Part shown: positions 8,485 through 16,047 of the stretch, in pieces
How positions within the stretch are numbered: position 1 is the first letter of the stretch
Layout of the letters: each line of letters starts with the position of its first letter
Source: Clostridia bacterium
GTDB lineage: Bacteria > Bacillota > Clostridia > Christensenellales > Aristaeellaceae
Length of the DNA: 64,000 nt
NCBI GenBank assembly: GCA_017936765.1
Contig: JAGBEX010000002.1
Location: 1 to 64,000, forward strand
Reading direction: 5' to 3'
Notes under the pieces: model-generated
What the model saw: only the letters and a program-made list of their open reading frames with translations
What the model was told of the DNA's origin: nothing
Database searches by the model: none
Position numbers and translations under genes: made by a program

Positions 8485-8515
8485 CCTATTTGTGCCGTTT
8501 TCTGGGAAAAGAATG

Positions 8516-8558
8516 TAAAAAAACCGGGTTTTGATGCTTTTTTTCCATCAAAACCCGG
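8516..8558 (-). terminator. Terminator of the LRR / NAGPA / Lgt-like operon
   Basis: A 13-bp perfect stem (CCGGGTTTTGATG / CATCAAAACCCGG) is followed on the minus strand by TTTTTTTAC, eight bases past the last stop codon. Confidence 0.9.
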
Positions 8559-8565
8559 ATTTTGC

Positions 8566-9465
8566 TTATTCCTTTTGTGCCAGGGCAGCCTTCACCCGCC
8601 TGAAGGTGACGATCTCCGTCACCGCCAGCACGGCCAGACCCAGCAGCATGGCGCCGTAGATCAGCGGGATGGGCCAGCTGGTCTTGTCCAGGGCAAATTC
8701 CACGCCCACAAACAGTCCCGCGCAGGCCACACACACCAGCATCGGCCACCAATTCTTCCAGCTCCGCGCCGACCACAACAGATACAGCAGCACCACCACC
8801 GCCAGGGTGATCATGCTCAAAAGCTGCTCCACCCGGACAAACAGCCAGCTGATGCTGTCGCTGTGCAGGCTTTCCAGGATGATCTGGGGCAGGCACAGGT
8901 AGAACACGGTGCGCACAAAGCGCTTTTGCTTGAAGCAGGTCAGCGCCAGCACCGCCACGATCAGCGCCGCCAGGCCTTCCAGCATGAACACCGCCAGGTA
9001 ATGCTCCTCCCACTCGTTGACCACCGTCAGGGGAAAGAAGCACAGGGCGGGGTTTTCCATGTACTCGCCCAGGCCGATCATCTCCTCCTGCAGGAAATAA
9101 GCGGCAAAGCGGGAGAGCGCCACCATCAGCGCAGCGGCGGGGGCAAAGGCGTCCAGGGCGGCGGCGGGCTTCACCTTCAGCAGCTTGGCAGCCAGCCAGG
9201 CACCCACGCCCACGCCTGCCGCACCGCCGAAGAAGCACCACTCCGTGGGCGCGGGATTCACCAGGGACTGGAGCCAGCCATTGGCGATCATGAAATCGAT
9301 CTGGGTGAGATAATACACCAGCTTGGCACACACAGCGCCCAGCACCGTACCCAGCGCCAGCGTCAACAGGCACAGGGGGACACTTCGGCGGGTCTTGCGC
9401 GCCGCAAAGCCATACAGCGCCGTGCACAGCAGCGCGCTGAGCAGCATCCATACATAGTAATTCAC
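8566..9465 (-). CDS. Lgt-like polytopic membrane protein, probably not a classical lipoprotein transferase
   Basis: Membrane protein of 299 residues with about seven hydrophobic segments. The pattern follows prolipoprotein diacylglyceryl transferase (Lgt): FFGGAAG (78-84) stands where Lgt has HGGLIG, SRFAAYFLQEEMIG (118-131) matches its R.GNF.N.E..G, and ESLHSDSISW.F...EQLLSMITL matches its E..R.p....g..QLLS. The His of the HGG motif is replaced by Phe and the RxxN asparagine by Tyr, so the usual chemistry is doubtful. The GTG start follows GGAGGAG by seven bases and lies three bases after the upstream stop. It is the last gene of an operon with two exported proteins. The fold assignment is moderately sure; the activity is not. 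Confidence 0.6.
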   Translation of the reverse strand: MNYYVWMLLSALLCTALYGFAARKTRRSVPLCLLTLALGTVLGAVCAKLVYYLTQIDFMIANGWLQSLVNPAPTEWCFFGGAAGVGVGAWLAAKLLKVKPAAALDAFAPAAALMVALSRFAAYFLQEEMIGLGEYMENPALCFFPLTVVNEWEEHYLAVFMLEGLAALIVAVLALTCFKQKRFVRTVFYLCLPQIILESLHSDSISWLFVRVEQLLSMITLAVVVLLYLLWSARSWKNWWPMLVCVACAGLFVGVEFALDKTSWPIPLIYGAMLLGLAVLAVTEIVTFRRVKAALAQKE

Positions 9466-9468
9466 GGT

Positions 9469-10344
9469 TTACTCCTCCGGCTGCCAGGCGCTGGCAAAGT
9501 ACACGATGTCCGTCACCTCGCGGGCGGTGCGGGAGGTCTTGTTCACCAGTTCACCCATGAAGCACATCTGGGAGGACTCACCGCCGTCCAGCAGGTAGGC
9601 CACCTCCACATTGTCGGTCAGCTCTTCCACCAGCTTCACCATTTCCTGGGCGGTGCAGCCCACCTGGCGCACGCACACCGTCATGTATTCCAGGGGGCCG
9701 GTCTGCACGATGCACATGCGCTGGCAGCGACTCTCCGGGGCGCTCATGGAGGGACTGGAGGTCTCCACCAGCACGCACTGGTTATCCACGATCAGCGCCG
9801 GGCCGAAGGAGAAGGCGTTGATGACCTTCTTGCCGTTCACGGTGGTCTTGTCGATCTCCGCCGGGTTGTCTGCGGCCAGCAGCACGTGGAAATCGCCATC
9901 CTCGTCGATGAGCAGGATGTCCTGGTTGGGGCCAACCTTGTCGCGATACACCACGCCCTGGCGCAGCACATAGCTCTCGGAGCGGGCGCCGTAGAAATCG
10001 CCATTGATGGCCAGCACGGCGTTGTTGCGCTTGGCCATCACCTGCGCCTTGGCGCGGTTGCCCCGGTCAAAGCCGTTCACCGAGGCGGTGCGCAGCTGGG
10101 AGGCATCGGCGATCTTGATGTTGGCATAGTAGTAGGTGCAGTTGAAATCCGTGTCCAGGTTGTCCACGCGGAAGCGCTCCACGCGAATGGAGGGATCCTC
10201 ATACACCATGGTGTCCTGGGTGAACTTGCCCTGGAAGGGCAGCCCGGGAGAGGTATCGATGGGCAGCTCGACCACCTCGGCCAGGGAGGCCACGGGCAGC
10301 AGCAGCGCCAGCAGCAGCGCTGCAATGCAGGTCATCTTACGCAT
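9469..10344 (-). CDS. Exported phosphodiester glycosidase (NAGPA-domain) protein
   Basis: The 291-residue protein carries an N-terminal signal peptide (RKMTCIAALLLALLLPVASLAE). The rest matches the phosphodiester glycosidase family (NAGPA/DUF2233): ASVNGFDRGNRAKAQVMA, NAVLAINGDFYG near residue 113, FSFGPALI, and the late AYLLDGGESSQM. These residues line the active site in the mammalian uncovering enzyme and in YngK-type bacterial proteins. Relatives cleave sugar-phosphate diesters in cell-wall polymers or exopolysaccharide. The start at 10344 is preferred because AAGGA lies nine bases upstream; the ATG at 10353 abuts that site with no spacing. It sits six to fifteen bases after the LRR gene and is probably coupled to it. 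A role in envelope glycopolymer turnover is inference. Confidence 0.8.
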   Translation of the reverse strand: MRKMTCIAALLLALLLPVASLAEVVELPIDTSPGLPFQGKFTQDTMVYEDPSIRVERFRVDNLDTDFNCTYYYANIKIADASQLRTASVNGFDRGNRAKAQVMAKRNNAVLAINGDFYGARSESYVLRQGVVYRDKVGPNQDILLIDEDGDFHVLLAADNPAEIDKTTVNGKKVINAFSFGPALIVDNQCVLVETSSPSMSAPESRCQRMCIVQTGPLEYMTVCVRQVGCTAQEMVKLVEELTDNVEVAYLLDGGESSQMCFMGELVNKTSRTAREVTDIVYFASAWQPEE

Positions 10345-10359
10345 AAGCTTCATTCCTTT

Positions 10360-11448
10360 TTACTTTTTCTTTTGCCAATTCTCCGGGATGGGATCATCCC
10401 AGTCGATGTACTCGCCGCCGTTGAAAATATAGTAGATGGTATCATAGTGGGGGTGATCCCGCCAGGAGGTGCCGGGGAACTGGATCAGCTGTCCCCGCTC
10501 CTTCTTCATGCGGTTGCCGGTGGCGCCCCAGGAATAGGTCACGATCTCGCAATCCGGCTGGTGGAGCTGCAGGCGGTCGACTTCCTCCTGCTTCAGGCCC
10601 TCGTTCTGCATCAGCCACACCCGCTCCAGGTTGGGCAGGTTATACAGGGGTGAAAGATCGGTGATCTCGTTGAAGGCCAGGTTCACGTCCCGGAGCTTGG
10701 TCATGTTGGCCAGGGGAGAGATATCCTTGATGTCGTTGAGGAACAGCTCCAGGTATTCCACCTCGGTCTGGCAGGCCAGGGGGGACAGATCCTTGATGCC
10801 CGCGTCCGCCAGGATCAGCACCTTCAGTTTGGCACAGTCCTCCAGGAAGGAGATATCCTGAATGAGGCAATGCCCCACGTCCAGCGCCTTCAAATTGGGG
10901 CAGAAGGTGATGTTCACCATATGCTGCTTGGAAAGCAGCGGCTGCTTGCCCAGGGTGGAGAAGGAGGTAGCGTCCGTGCGCAGGCGGTGGGATTCGTTCA
11001 GCCGGATATCCCAGCCGAAGAAGATGTCCGGGAAGCGCTCGTGCAGGGTGATCTTGTCGTTGCGCTGCAGGCCGTGCTTCCACATATACACGTTTTCGGC
11101 CTTGGGCAGGCAGTCCAGCGCTTCGCACAGTTCGGAGATCTTGCCCAGCTTTTTCACGCCGTCCAGGTCGATGTCCTTATCCTCGCTGGACACGCTGACG
11201 CCGAAGATGTTCACCGTCCAGATGAAATGCACCTGGGGGTATTGGGCCATCAGCTCCTTGCGCTGCGCCCAGGTCAGCTCCATGCTGCCCAGGTTGACCG
11301 AGGCAGCAGGCTCCGCGGCATCGATGGCCTGAGCAATGGCCTCAACGCTTTCAAAGCTCTGGCCGGAAAGATCCAGCACGCCCTCTGCCATGGATCCCGC
11401 AGGCAAAAGCAGGCACAGGAGCAGGAGCAGCAACCACAAACGCTTCAT
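10360..11448 (-). CDS. Exported leucine-rich-repeat protein
   Basis: Secreted 362-residue protein. The signal peptide is at 1-20 (MKRLWLLLLLLCLLLPAGSMAE). Residues about 180-290 hold LRR units of the internalin-like type: LKALDVGHCLIQDISFL, LKVLILADAGIKDLSPL, VEYLELFLNDIKDISPL, LRDVNLAFNEITDLSPL, LERVWLMQN. The N-terminal part (WTVNIFGVSVSSEDKDIDLDG) is a conserved lead-in seen in clostridial LRR proteins. There is no sortase motif or obvious wall anchor. The start at 11448 has GGGGAGG seven bases upstream. It heads the three-gene operon and has its own promoter. It is likely a protein-protein interaction module at the cell surface; the partner is unknown. Confidence 0.8.
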   Translation of the reverse strand: MKRLWLLLLLLCLLLPAGSMAEGVLDLSGQSFESVEAIAQAIDAAEPAASVNLGSMELTWAQRKELMAQYPQVHFIWTVNIFGVSVSSEDKDIDLDGVKKLGKISELCEALDCLPKAENVYMWKHGLQRNDKITLHERFPDIFFGWDIRLNESHRLRTDATSFSTLGKQPLLSKQHMVNITFCPNLKALDVGHCLIQDISFLEDCAKLKVLILADAGIKDLSPLACQTEVEYLELFLNDIKDISPLANMTKLRDVNLAFNEITDLSPLYNLPNLERVWLMQNEGLKQEEVDRLQLHQPDCEIVTYSWGATGNRMKKERGQLIQFPGTSWRDHPHYDTIYYIFNGGEYIDWDDPIPENWQKKK

Positions 11449-11480
11449 GGGACGACCTCCCCACAAGTAAATAGCACTTC

Positions 11481-11509
11481 ATTATACCGCACATCGCATG
11501 AAAACACAA
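11481..11509 (-). promoter_or_regulatory. Sigma-A promoter of the LRR operon
   Basis: On the minus strand TTGTGT (11504-11509) and TATAAT (11481-11486) are 17 bases apart, 30 bases upstream of the LRR start. It is back-to-back with the promoter at 11530-11558. Confidence 0.75.
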
Positions 11510-11529
11510 GGCGAATGCGTCGCTTTTCC

Positions 11530-11558
11530 TTGACAATCGCCCGGCAGGTGGGTATGAT
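11530..11558 (+). promoter_or_regulatory. Sigma-A promoter of the polysaccharide deacetylase gene
   Basis: TTGACA (11530-11535), 17-base spacer, TATGAT (11553-11558); the start codon is 36 bases downstream with GGAGGG at 11580-11585. Confidence 0.85.
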
Positions 11559-11594
11559 GGAAAAACACCAATGTTTTTTGGAGGGTGAACCTGA

Positions 11595-12302
11595 ATGAAG
11601 CGTTTTGTGGCATTGCTGTTGTGTATGATGTGCCTTTGCTCCACCGCCCAGGCCGTGCAGCCGGGCTTTACCGTGCGCCATGGCGACCGGGAAGTGAAGC
11701 GCATCTGCATCACGGTGGATGATTGCAAGGATACCAAAACCATGAAGGAGATCTTCGACCTGGGACAGGAGCTGGGTGTGCCGATGACCTTCTTCACCCT
11801 GGGCTATGTGCTGCTGGACGAGGACAAGGAGATCTGGCAGGCCATCGCAGAGTCCGATTGCGAGATCGGCAACCACGGCTATTGGCATCAGAGCCTGCCC
11901 AACATGAGCCGCTCGGGCATCATCAACAATCTGCAAAAGGTGCAGGAGCGCCTGGACGAGATCCTGGGCTACCACTACCCCATGCAGGTGATGCGTCCGC
12001 CCTATGGCAACATCAGCAACGACAAGACCTCAGCCGGCACGGTGCTGAACGCGGTGGAAGCCGCCGGCTATGCCCACGCCGTGCTGTGGGACGTGAGCCA
12101 GACCGACCCGGCCAAGTGCATCTATGACGTGCGCAACGGCTCCATCCTCCTGTTCCACACCCTGCAAAAGGACTTGAAGTGCCTGGAGGTGCTGCTGCCC
12201 CAGCTGATCGAGCAGGGGTACGAGTTCGTCACCGTCAGCGAAATGACGGGACTGCCCCCCGTCGCCACCTCCACCGACCTGTTCGTCCGCGACCTGAAAT
12301 AA
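11595..12302 (+). CDS. Exported polysaccharide deacetylase (CE4, NodB homology domain)
   Basis: Secreted enzyme of 235 residues with a signal peptide at 1-20. CE4 enzymes remove acetyl groups from N-acetylglucosamine or N-acetylmuramate units of peptidoglycan, chitin-like polymers or xylan. Motif 1 is ITVDDCKD (39-46, usually TFDDGP), with metal-binding Asp 42/43. Motif 2 is NHGYWHQS (93-100), supplying the metal histidines H94 and H98. Motif 3 is RPPYGN (134-139), and a late motif is LLFHTLQKD. The changed motif 1 (Cys for Gly) is unusual but keeps the Asp pair. It is monocistronic with its own promoter and terminator. Spore- or wall-peptidoglycan modification is a reasonable guess given neighbouring spoIVB, but unproven. 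Confidence 0.82.
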   Translation: MKRFVALLLCMMCLCSTAQAVQPGFTVRHGDREVKRICITVDDCKDTKTMKEIFDLGQELGVPMTFFTLGYVLLDEDKEIWQAIAESDCEIGNHGYWHQSLPNMSRSGIINNLQKVQERLDEILGYHYPMQVMRPPYGNISNDKTSAGTVLNAVEAAGYAHAVLWDVSQTDPAKCIYDVRNGSILLFHTLQKDLKCLEVLLPQLIEQGYEFVTVSEMTGLPPVATSTDLFVRDLK

Positions 12303-12307
12303 AATAT

Positions 12308-12340
12308 CGGCTGACCCAGCAAACAGGGTCAGCCGTTTTC
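12308..12340 (+). terminator. Terminator of the deacetylase gene
   Basis: GGCTGACCC (12309-12317) pairs with GGGTCAGCC (12326-12334), followed by TTTTC. On the minus strand the stem contains the stop codon of the convergent gene and is followed by an AT-rich tract, so it may work in both directions. Confidence 0.8.
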
Positions 12341-13042
12341 ATTGTCCTCTTTGTCCTCTTCTTCCACTTCTTCCTCCCCGGTGTCCACCACCACCGGCTC
12401 CTCGCCGGGGAGAATAGCCACAAAAGCGTCCTCCTGCACGTCTTCCGGCTCGGCAGCGGCGGCCGGTGCCGCGGCGGGCGCCTCCTGGGGCGGCTCCTCA
12501 TGGGCGCGGCGAACGCACAGCCCGGCAATAACGATCAGCAGCCCCACGCAGCCCTGCCCCAGAAACCCGCCCGCAAAGAGGAAGGGTTCATCCAGCGTAA
12601 CCCGGAAAAGGGTGTACCCGCCGCCCTCCAGCCAGCCCCGCAGCGCAGGGAACGCCTTCTCCGCATAGGGCAACGCCAGCGCGCCCGCTGCGCAGCCCGC
12701 CACGGCACAAGCGCCCTCGAAAAAGCGGTCCGCGCCAAGCACCGCGCCGGAAGTCCCCGGCCCCATGCCCGACCACCCCAGCGCCGCACCAAACACCACG
12801 CCGCCCAGCAGCGTGCCGCCATCCAGCACCGGGGCAGCCACGGTGTCAATGTCGATCACCGCCAGCCACATGAGCAGCGCGGTGAACATCACGCCCACGC
12901 CCAGCGCCAGCAGCAGCTTCCGCAGCACCTGGGGCGCCAGCAAGCCCACGGCGCAGCGCACGTCCTCCCGGCGGTGCAGGTGCAGCCGCTGCATCACCAT
13001 GCCCAGCGCCAACCCCGCCCCGCCAGCCAGGATCACCTCCAT
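12329..13042 (-). CDS. YeeE/YedE-like membrane protein lacking the conserved cysteine, with acidic tail
   Basis: Membrane protein of 237 residues with about five hydrophobic segments and a cytosolic-type tail (about 185-237) rich in Ala, Pro, Glu and Asp, ending EEEDKEDNENG. The segment GGTLLGGVVFGAALGWSGMGPGTSGAVLG matches the second half of YeeE/YedE sulfur-compound transporters, whose signature there is G.CPG.; here it is G.GPG, without the Cys used in thiosulfate relay. The start at 13042 follows AAAGGAGG and shares a base with the preceding stop (TGATG), so it is coupled to the small upstream gene. The substrate cannot be stated; loss of Cys argues against the thiosulfate mechanism. Confidence 0.55.
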   Translation of the reverse strand: MEVILAGGAGLALGMVMQRLHLHRREDVRCAVGLLAPQVLRKLLLALGVGVMFTALLMWLAVIDIDTVAAPVLDGGTLLGGVVFGAALGWSGMGPGTSGAVLGADRFFEGACAVAGCAAGALALPYAEKAFPALRGWLEGGGYTLFRVTLDEPFLFAGGFLGQGCVGLLIVIAGLCVRRAHEEPPQEAPAAAPAAAAEPEDVQEDAFVAILPGEEPVVVDTGEEEVEEEDKEDNENG

Positions 13043-13332
13043 CACGTGCGCCGCCTCCTTTCCTTGATGCGAGCCGCCACCAGCCCTGCCAGCCACGCCA
13101 CCGCCGCAAACACATAGGCGCTGGCGCTGCCCTGCAAAAGTCCCAGCAGCAGCTGGCCGTTCATCCGCGCCAGCCCCGCCGCCAGCACCATGATGACCCC
13201 CGCCCCAAAGCACACCAGGCACCCCTGCCAGGTGGAACGCAGGCGCGGTTCCTTTCTGCGGCGGATGCGCTCCGGCAGCGCAGCCAAAAACGCACCGACG
13301 GCAGTCATGGCGTAGAGAACGAGCTGGATCAT
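13042..13332 (-). CDS. Small membrane protein, probable partner half of the YedE-like pair
   Basis: This is a 96-residue protein with three hydrophobic segments separated by basic loops (ERIRRRKEPRLR; IKERRRRT). The stretch STWQGCLVCFGAGVIMVLAAGL..MNGQLLLGLLQGS resembles the first repeat of YeeE/YedE proteins, whose two halves are normally fused in one chain. Overlap of the stop with the next start (TGATG) supports co-folding of two half-proteins. The ATG at 13332 is chosen over a GTG at 13341; both have only a weak site (CGGGG). There is no recognisable catalytic residue. The family link is tentative. Confidence 0.5.
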   Translation of the reverse strand: MIQLVLYAMTAVGAFLAALPERIRRRKEPRLRSTWQGCLVCFGAGVIMVLAAGLARMNGQLLLGLLQGSASAYVFAAVAWLAGLVAARIKERRRRT

Positions 13333-13354
13333 CAATAACACCCCGGATGGCAGA

Positions 13355-13632
13355 ATTAATTATGAATTAGGAATTATGAATTAGGAATTGAGAGTGTGAA
13401 CGGGCGGGAAGTAGCGCGTTGGAGCAAGCGGCAGAACCACTCCTTCCGTCAGCCGCAAGCGGCTGCCACCTCCCTCGAAGAGGGAGGCTAAGTAACTTCC
13501 CCCGCGTCGCGGCGCAACCGTATTTGCGCCGTGACCCCTTCTCGGAGACCGCCCCGCACCACTCGCCCCGAATGGGATTCTTAAGGGTCGAAGACCCTTA
13601 AGCGGAGTCCAGAGGCAGAGCCTCTGGCGGGG
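13355..13632. repeat. Composite hairpin repeat, copy 1
   Basis: The stretch between the YedE-like pair and the FMN-binding gene holds no gene. It starts with a 14-base tandem unit (ATGAATTAGGAATT, twice), then a right-half MITE-like segment with the stem CAGCCGCAAGCGGCTG and CCTCCCTCGAAGAGGGAGG, then a conserved hairpin (CGGCGCAACCG.. near 13512-13534), then three hairpins: AAGGGTCGAAGACCCTT, CAGAGGCAGAGCCTCTG and AAGGGGCAGAGCCCCTT. The same order appears at 16048-16413. Its end runs into the 3' end of the next gene. Confidence 0.8.
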
Positions 13633-14619
13633 TCAAGGGGCAGAGCCCCTTGCGTCCTCCCAGGCACGGCGGATGGCGGTGAGGATGTCGCCGTGGGGGT
13701 CGCGGAGGGACATGGTGGCGGAGGAGGTGACATCGGTGAGGGTGGATTTTTCGGAGTCGGAGAGGGCGGAATATTTGGTTTGGTCGGCTTCGCTGGTGGA
13801 TTCTTCCTTCAGGGGGCGGCCGGTTTCGTCGGAGCAGAACTTGGCGTACCAGGCTTCGATCTCGTCCACGGTCTTGCCGGTGAACAGCTGCTGGTAGACG
13901 TCCATTTGCTCTTCCCAGGTGCCGGTGGTCAGCTTGTAGTCGTCGCCCCGCTGGCGCTTGGTCGTCCAGGAGGCGACTTCCTCCAGAAAGGCATCGTCGG
14001 TGACATCGCCCTGGCCGGGAAAGCCGCTGAAGTGGGGCATGGAGGCGCCGTCATAGTTGGGGGTGGCCACCTCCAGCTGGTCGATGTTCAGGCTCAGCAC
14101 CTTGCCGGACTGGTCAAATGTGCCATGGGCAAACACCACGTTGAAGGAATACACCTGCGCGCCGGTGTCGTCGGTGCCGGGGCCAATGCGTCCCGTGGCC
14201 ACCATGCCCACGCCGCTCAGGGCGTTATCGGGCATGAAGGTCACGGGCTGCTGGGTAGCGTCCGGCTGCTGGCTGGTGACGGGGGACGCCTGGGGGACGT
14301 CCTCGCCCAGCGCCATGCGCACAGCTTCCTTGATGGCATTGCTGGTCACGGTGGCACCGCTGACGGTGTCCACGTCCCAGGTTCCGGCAGAAGCCATGGC
14401 CTCCGGCAGGGCGTCAATGGCGCGGGTACCCACGCCCTGGGTCTCGTGGTGGCTGGTGACCTCCACGCGGGTCAGCTTGTCGCCGTCCACGGTGACGCGC
14501 ACCTTCAGGGTGCCGCCGTAGCCCTGGGCCTCGCCCACACGCTCGTCAGCGCTGGCAGAGCAGGCGGCCAGCAGACAAGCAGAAAGCAGGCAGAGGCAAA
14601 GCTTTGCGTTTCTTCGCAT
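13633..14619 (-). CDS. FMN-binding-domain lipoprotein
   Basis: Membrane-anchored extracellular lipoprotein of 328 residues. The lipobox LLAAC puts the lipidated Cys at residue 20. An FMN_bind domain (about 25-105) contains DTVSGATVTSNAIKEAV; the SGATVTS motif (87-93) is where an FtsZ/ApbE-type flavin transferase attaches FMN to Thr in RnfG/NqrC-like proteins. A second, weaker copy of the motif (DVTSSATMSLRDPHGDIL) lies near 295-315. A role in extracytoplasmic electron transfer is inferred. The start follows AAAGGATGGG. The last residues (ARGSAP) are encoded by the adjoining hairpin repeat, so the native C-terminus may have been altered when the repeat arrived. Confidence 0.8.
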   Translation of the reverse strand: MRRNAKLCLCLLSACLLAACSASADERVGEAQGYGGTLKVRVTVDGDKLTRVEVTSHHETQGVGTRAIDALPEAMASAGTWDVDTVSGATVTSNAIKEAVRMALGEDVPQASPVTSQQPDATQQPVTFMPDNALSGVGMVATGRIGPGTDDTGAQVYSFNVVFAHGTFDQSGKVLSLNIDQLEVATPNYDGASMPHFSGFPGQGDVTDDAFLEEVASWTTKRQRGDDYKLTTGTWEEQMDVYQQLFTGKTVDEIEAWYAKFCSDETGRPLKEESTSEADQTKYSALSDSEKSTLTDVTSSATMSLRDPHGDILTAIRRAWEDARGSAP

Positions 14620-14860
14620 CGTTCATCCCATCCTTTCGCGGGTTGTTGATCGCGGGTATTTTGTGTGGCTTTGGCGGATTTGATTCATCTTTCGTAACTT
14701 TTTTGCAATGAAAAGCAGGAACTTTTCTCCATGATGGAGAATGATTGTATGAAGAAATAGGATTTTTGCGCTCAAAAGTTGGAAGAAATGGGCGCGGCGA
14801 TCCGTTTCCTGTGTGAAATCCCATATAAGAACCTTGCGGAAGGCAGGTGCTTCAATCCAT

Positions 14861-15994
14861 ATGAAGAATCAGAAACGTCGCGATCCCATCAAGGTCATGC
14901 TGGTCTGGACGGTGTGCCTGGCGGTGCTGGCTGCTGCCGCGCTGCTGCTGGGCAATGCCATTACCAGCTATCGCAGCACCCTGCTGACGGATATGCAGCA
15001 GAAGGCGCAGGAGATCAACACCCAGCGCGACCAGGAGTACGCCAAGGCGCTGGCCGAGTTTGAGGCCGCGACCCAGACGGGTACCAACCTGGCCTGGCCT
15101 GCCCCCAAGGCCGAGGGCTGGGATGTGGTGGACCTGACCACCTATCCCCTGGAGAACGCCACCATCGTTACCATGAACCGCGCAGATATCATGAACAACG
15201 GTATGCTGCTGGTGAACCAGTGGCACTCCCGCCCCGATGATTTCAGCGAGGAAGCGCTGGTGTCCATCGGCAATTACGCCAATGGTGAAATTCCTGTGGC
15301 CAACTATAACCTGGAGCTGTTCCCCGTGGCCATCGACGCGCTGAAGGCCGCCCTGGCCGAGGCCAAGGAAAACGGCCACGAAAACTATATGGTGGACGAG
15401 GCCTACCGCTCCTGGGAAACACAGAATGCCCTGTTCAACAAGTACATGGAGGACTACTCCAGCCGCTACTCCGGTGATGAGCTGATCGAGCGCACCAAGC
15501 GCGACGTGAACTATCCCGGCACCAGCGAGTTCAACTCCGGCCTGGCCTTCACCATGCGCCTGTATAAGAGCGGCGATGCCACCGTGAACAACTCCACCTA
15601 CGTGGAAACTCCCGCCGGCCAGTGGATGAACGAAAACTGCTGGAAGCACGGCCTGGTGTTCCGCTTCCAGAAGGCGGACTACCCCACCAAGGGCGACACC
15701 GACAAGAGCTACAAGACCGGCGTGAGCGCCACCCTGCGCTGCTACCGCTATGTGGGCGAGGCCCATGCCGCGGTGATGCACCACCTGGATCTGTGCCTGG
15801 AGGAGTACATCGAGTACCTGCAGGAGCATCCCCACATTGCCGTGTTTGAAAACGGCACCCTGCGCTACGAGATCGTGCGCCAGTACGTGGGCGACGACGT
15901 GAACCCCATTTCCGTCACCATCACCAACAAGGCCAGCAGCTATGAGTCCAACCTGGACAACATGGGCGCGGTGGTCACGGTATTCGAATACTAA
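14861..15994 (+). CDS. VanY/D-Ala-D-Ala carboxypeptidase-like exported protein lacking zinc ligands
   Basis: Membrane-anchored protein of 377 residues: a TM segment at 11-31, a coiled linker (about 38-70), then a peptidase M15B-like domain (about 150-330). It is recognisable by YMVDEAYRSWETQNALFN, PGTSEFNSGLAF (219-230), HGLVFRFQ and CYRYVGEAHAAVM..L.LCLEEYIEYL. In active VanY-type enzymes the corresponding motifs are SEHQTGLAxD and EPWHxRYVG. Here the zinc His is Phe224, the zinc Asp is Thr231, the catalytic Glu is Thr291 and the last zinc His is Cys294. All metal ligands are therefore missing. The start at 14861 is chosen because the TM segment follows promptly; its ribosome site is weak, and a GTG at 14813 is possible. 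It may bind peptidoglycan stems without cutting them. Confidence 0.7.
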   Translation: MKNQKRRDPIKVMLVWTVCLAVLAAAALLLGNAITSYRSTLLTDMQQKAQEINTQRDQEYAKALAEFEAATQTGTNLAWPAPKAEGWDVVDLTTYPLENATIVTMNRADIMNNGMLLVNQWHSRPDDFSEEALVSIGNYANGEIPVANYNLELFPVAIDALKAALAEAKENGHENYMVDEAYRSWETQNALFNKYMEDYSSRYSGDELIERTKRDVNYPGTSEFNSGLAFTMRLYKSGDATVNNSTYVETPAGQWMNENCWKHGLVFRFQKADYPTKGDTDKSYKTGVSATLRCYRYVGEAHAAVMHHLDLCLEEYIEYLQEHPHIAVFENGTLRYEIVRQYVGDDVNPISVTITNKASSYESNLDNMGAVVTVFEY

Positions 15995-16005
15995 GCGAGC
16001 GAAAA

Positions 16006-16043
16006 GTGCGTCATCGGAACATTTCCGATGACGCGCTTTTTTA
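16006..16043 (+). terminator. Terminator of the VanY-like gene
   Basis: TGCGTCATCGGAA pairs with TTCCGATGACGCG and is followed by CTTTTTT, 12 bases past the stop. Confidence 0.9.
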
Positions 16044-16047
16044 ATTC

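Noticed and set aside
12308..12340. Truncation of the YedE-like gene by the terminator
   Set aside because: The stop codon lies within the terminator stem, but the reading frame is intact, so this is a compact convergent end rather than a truncation.
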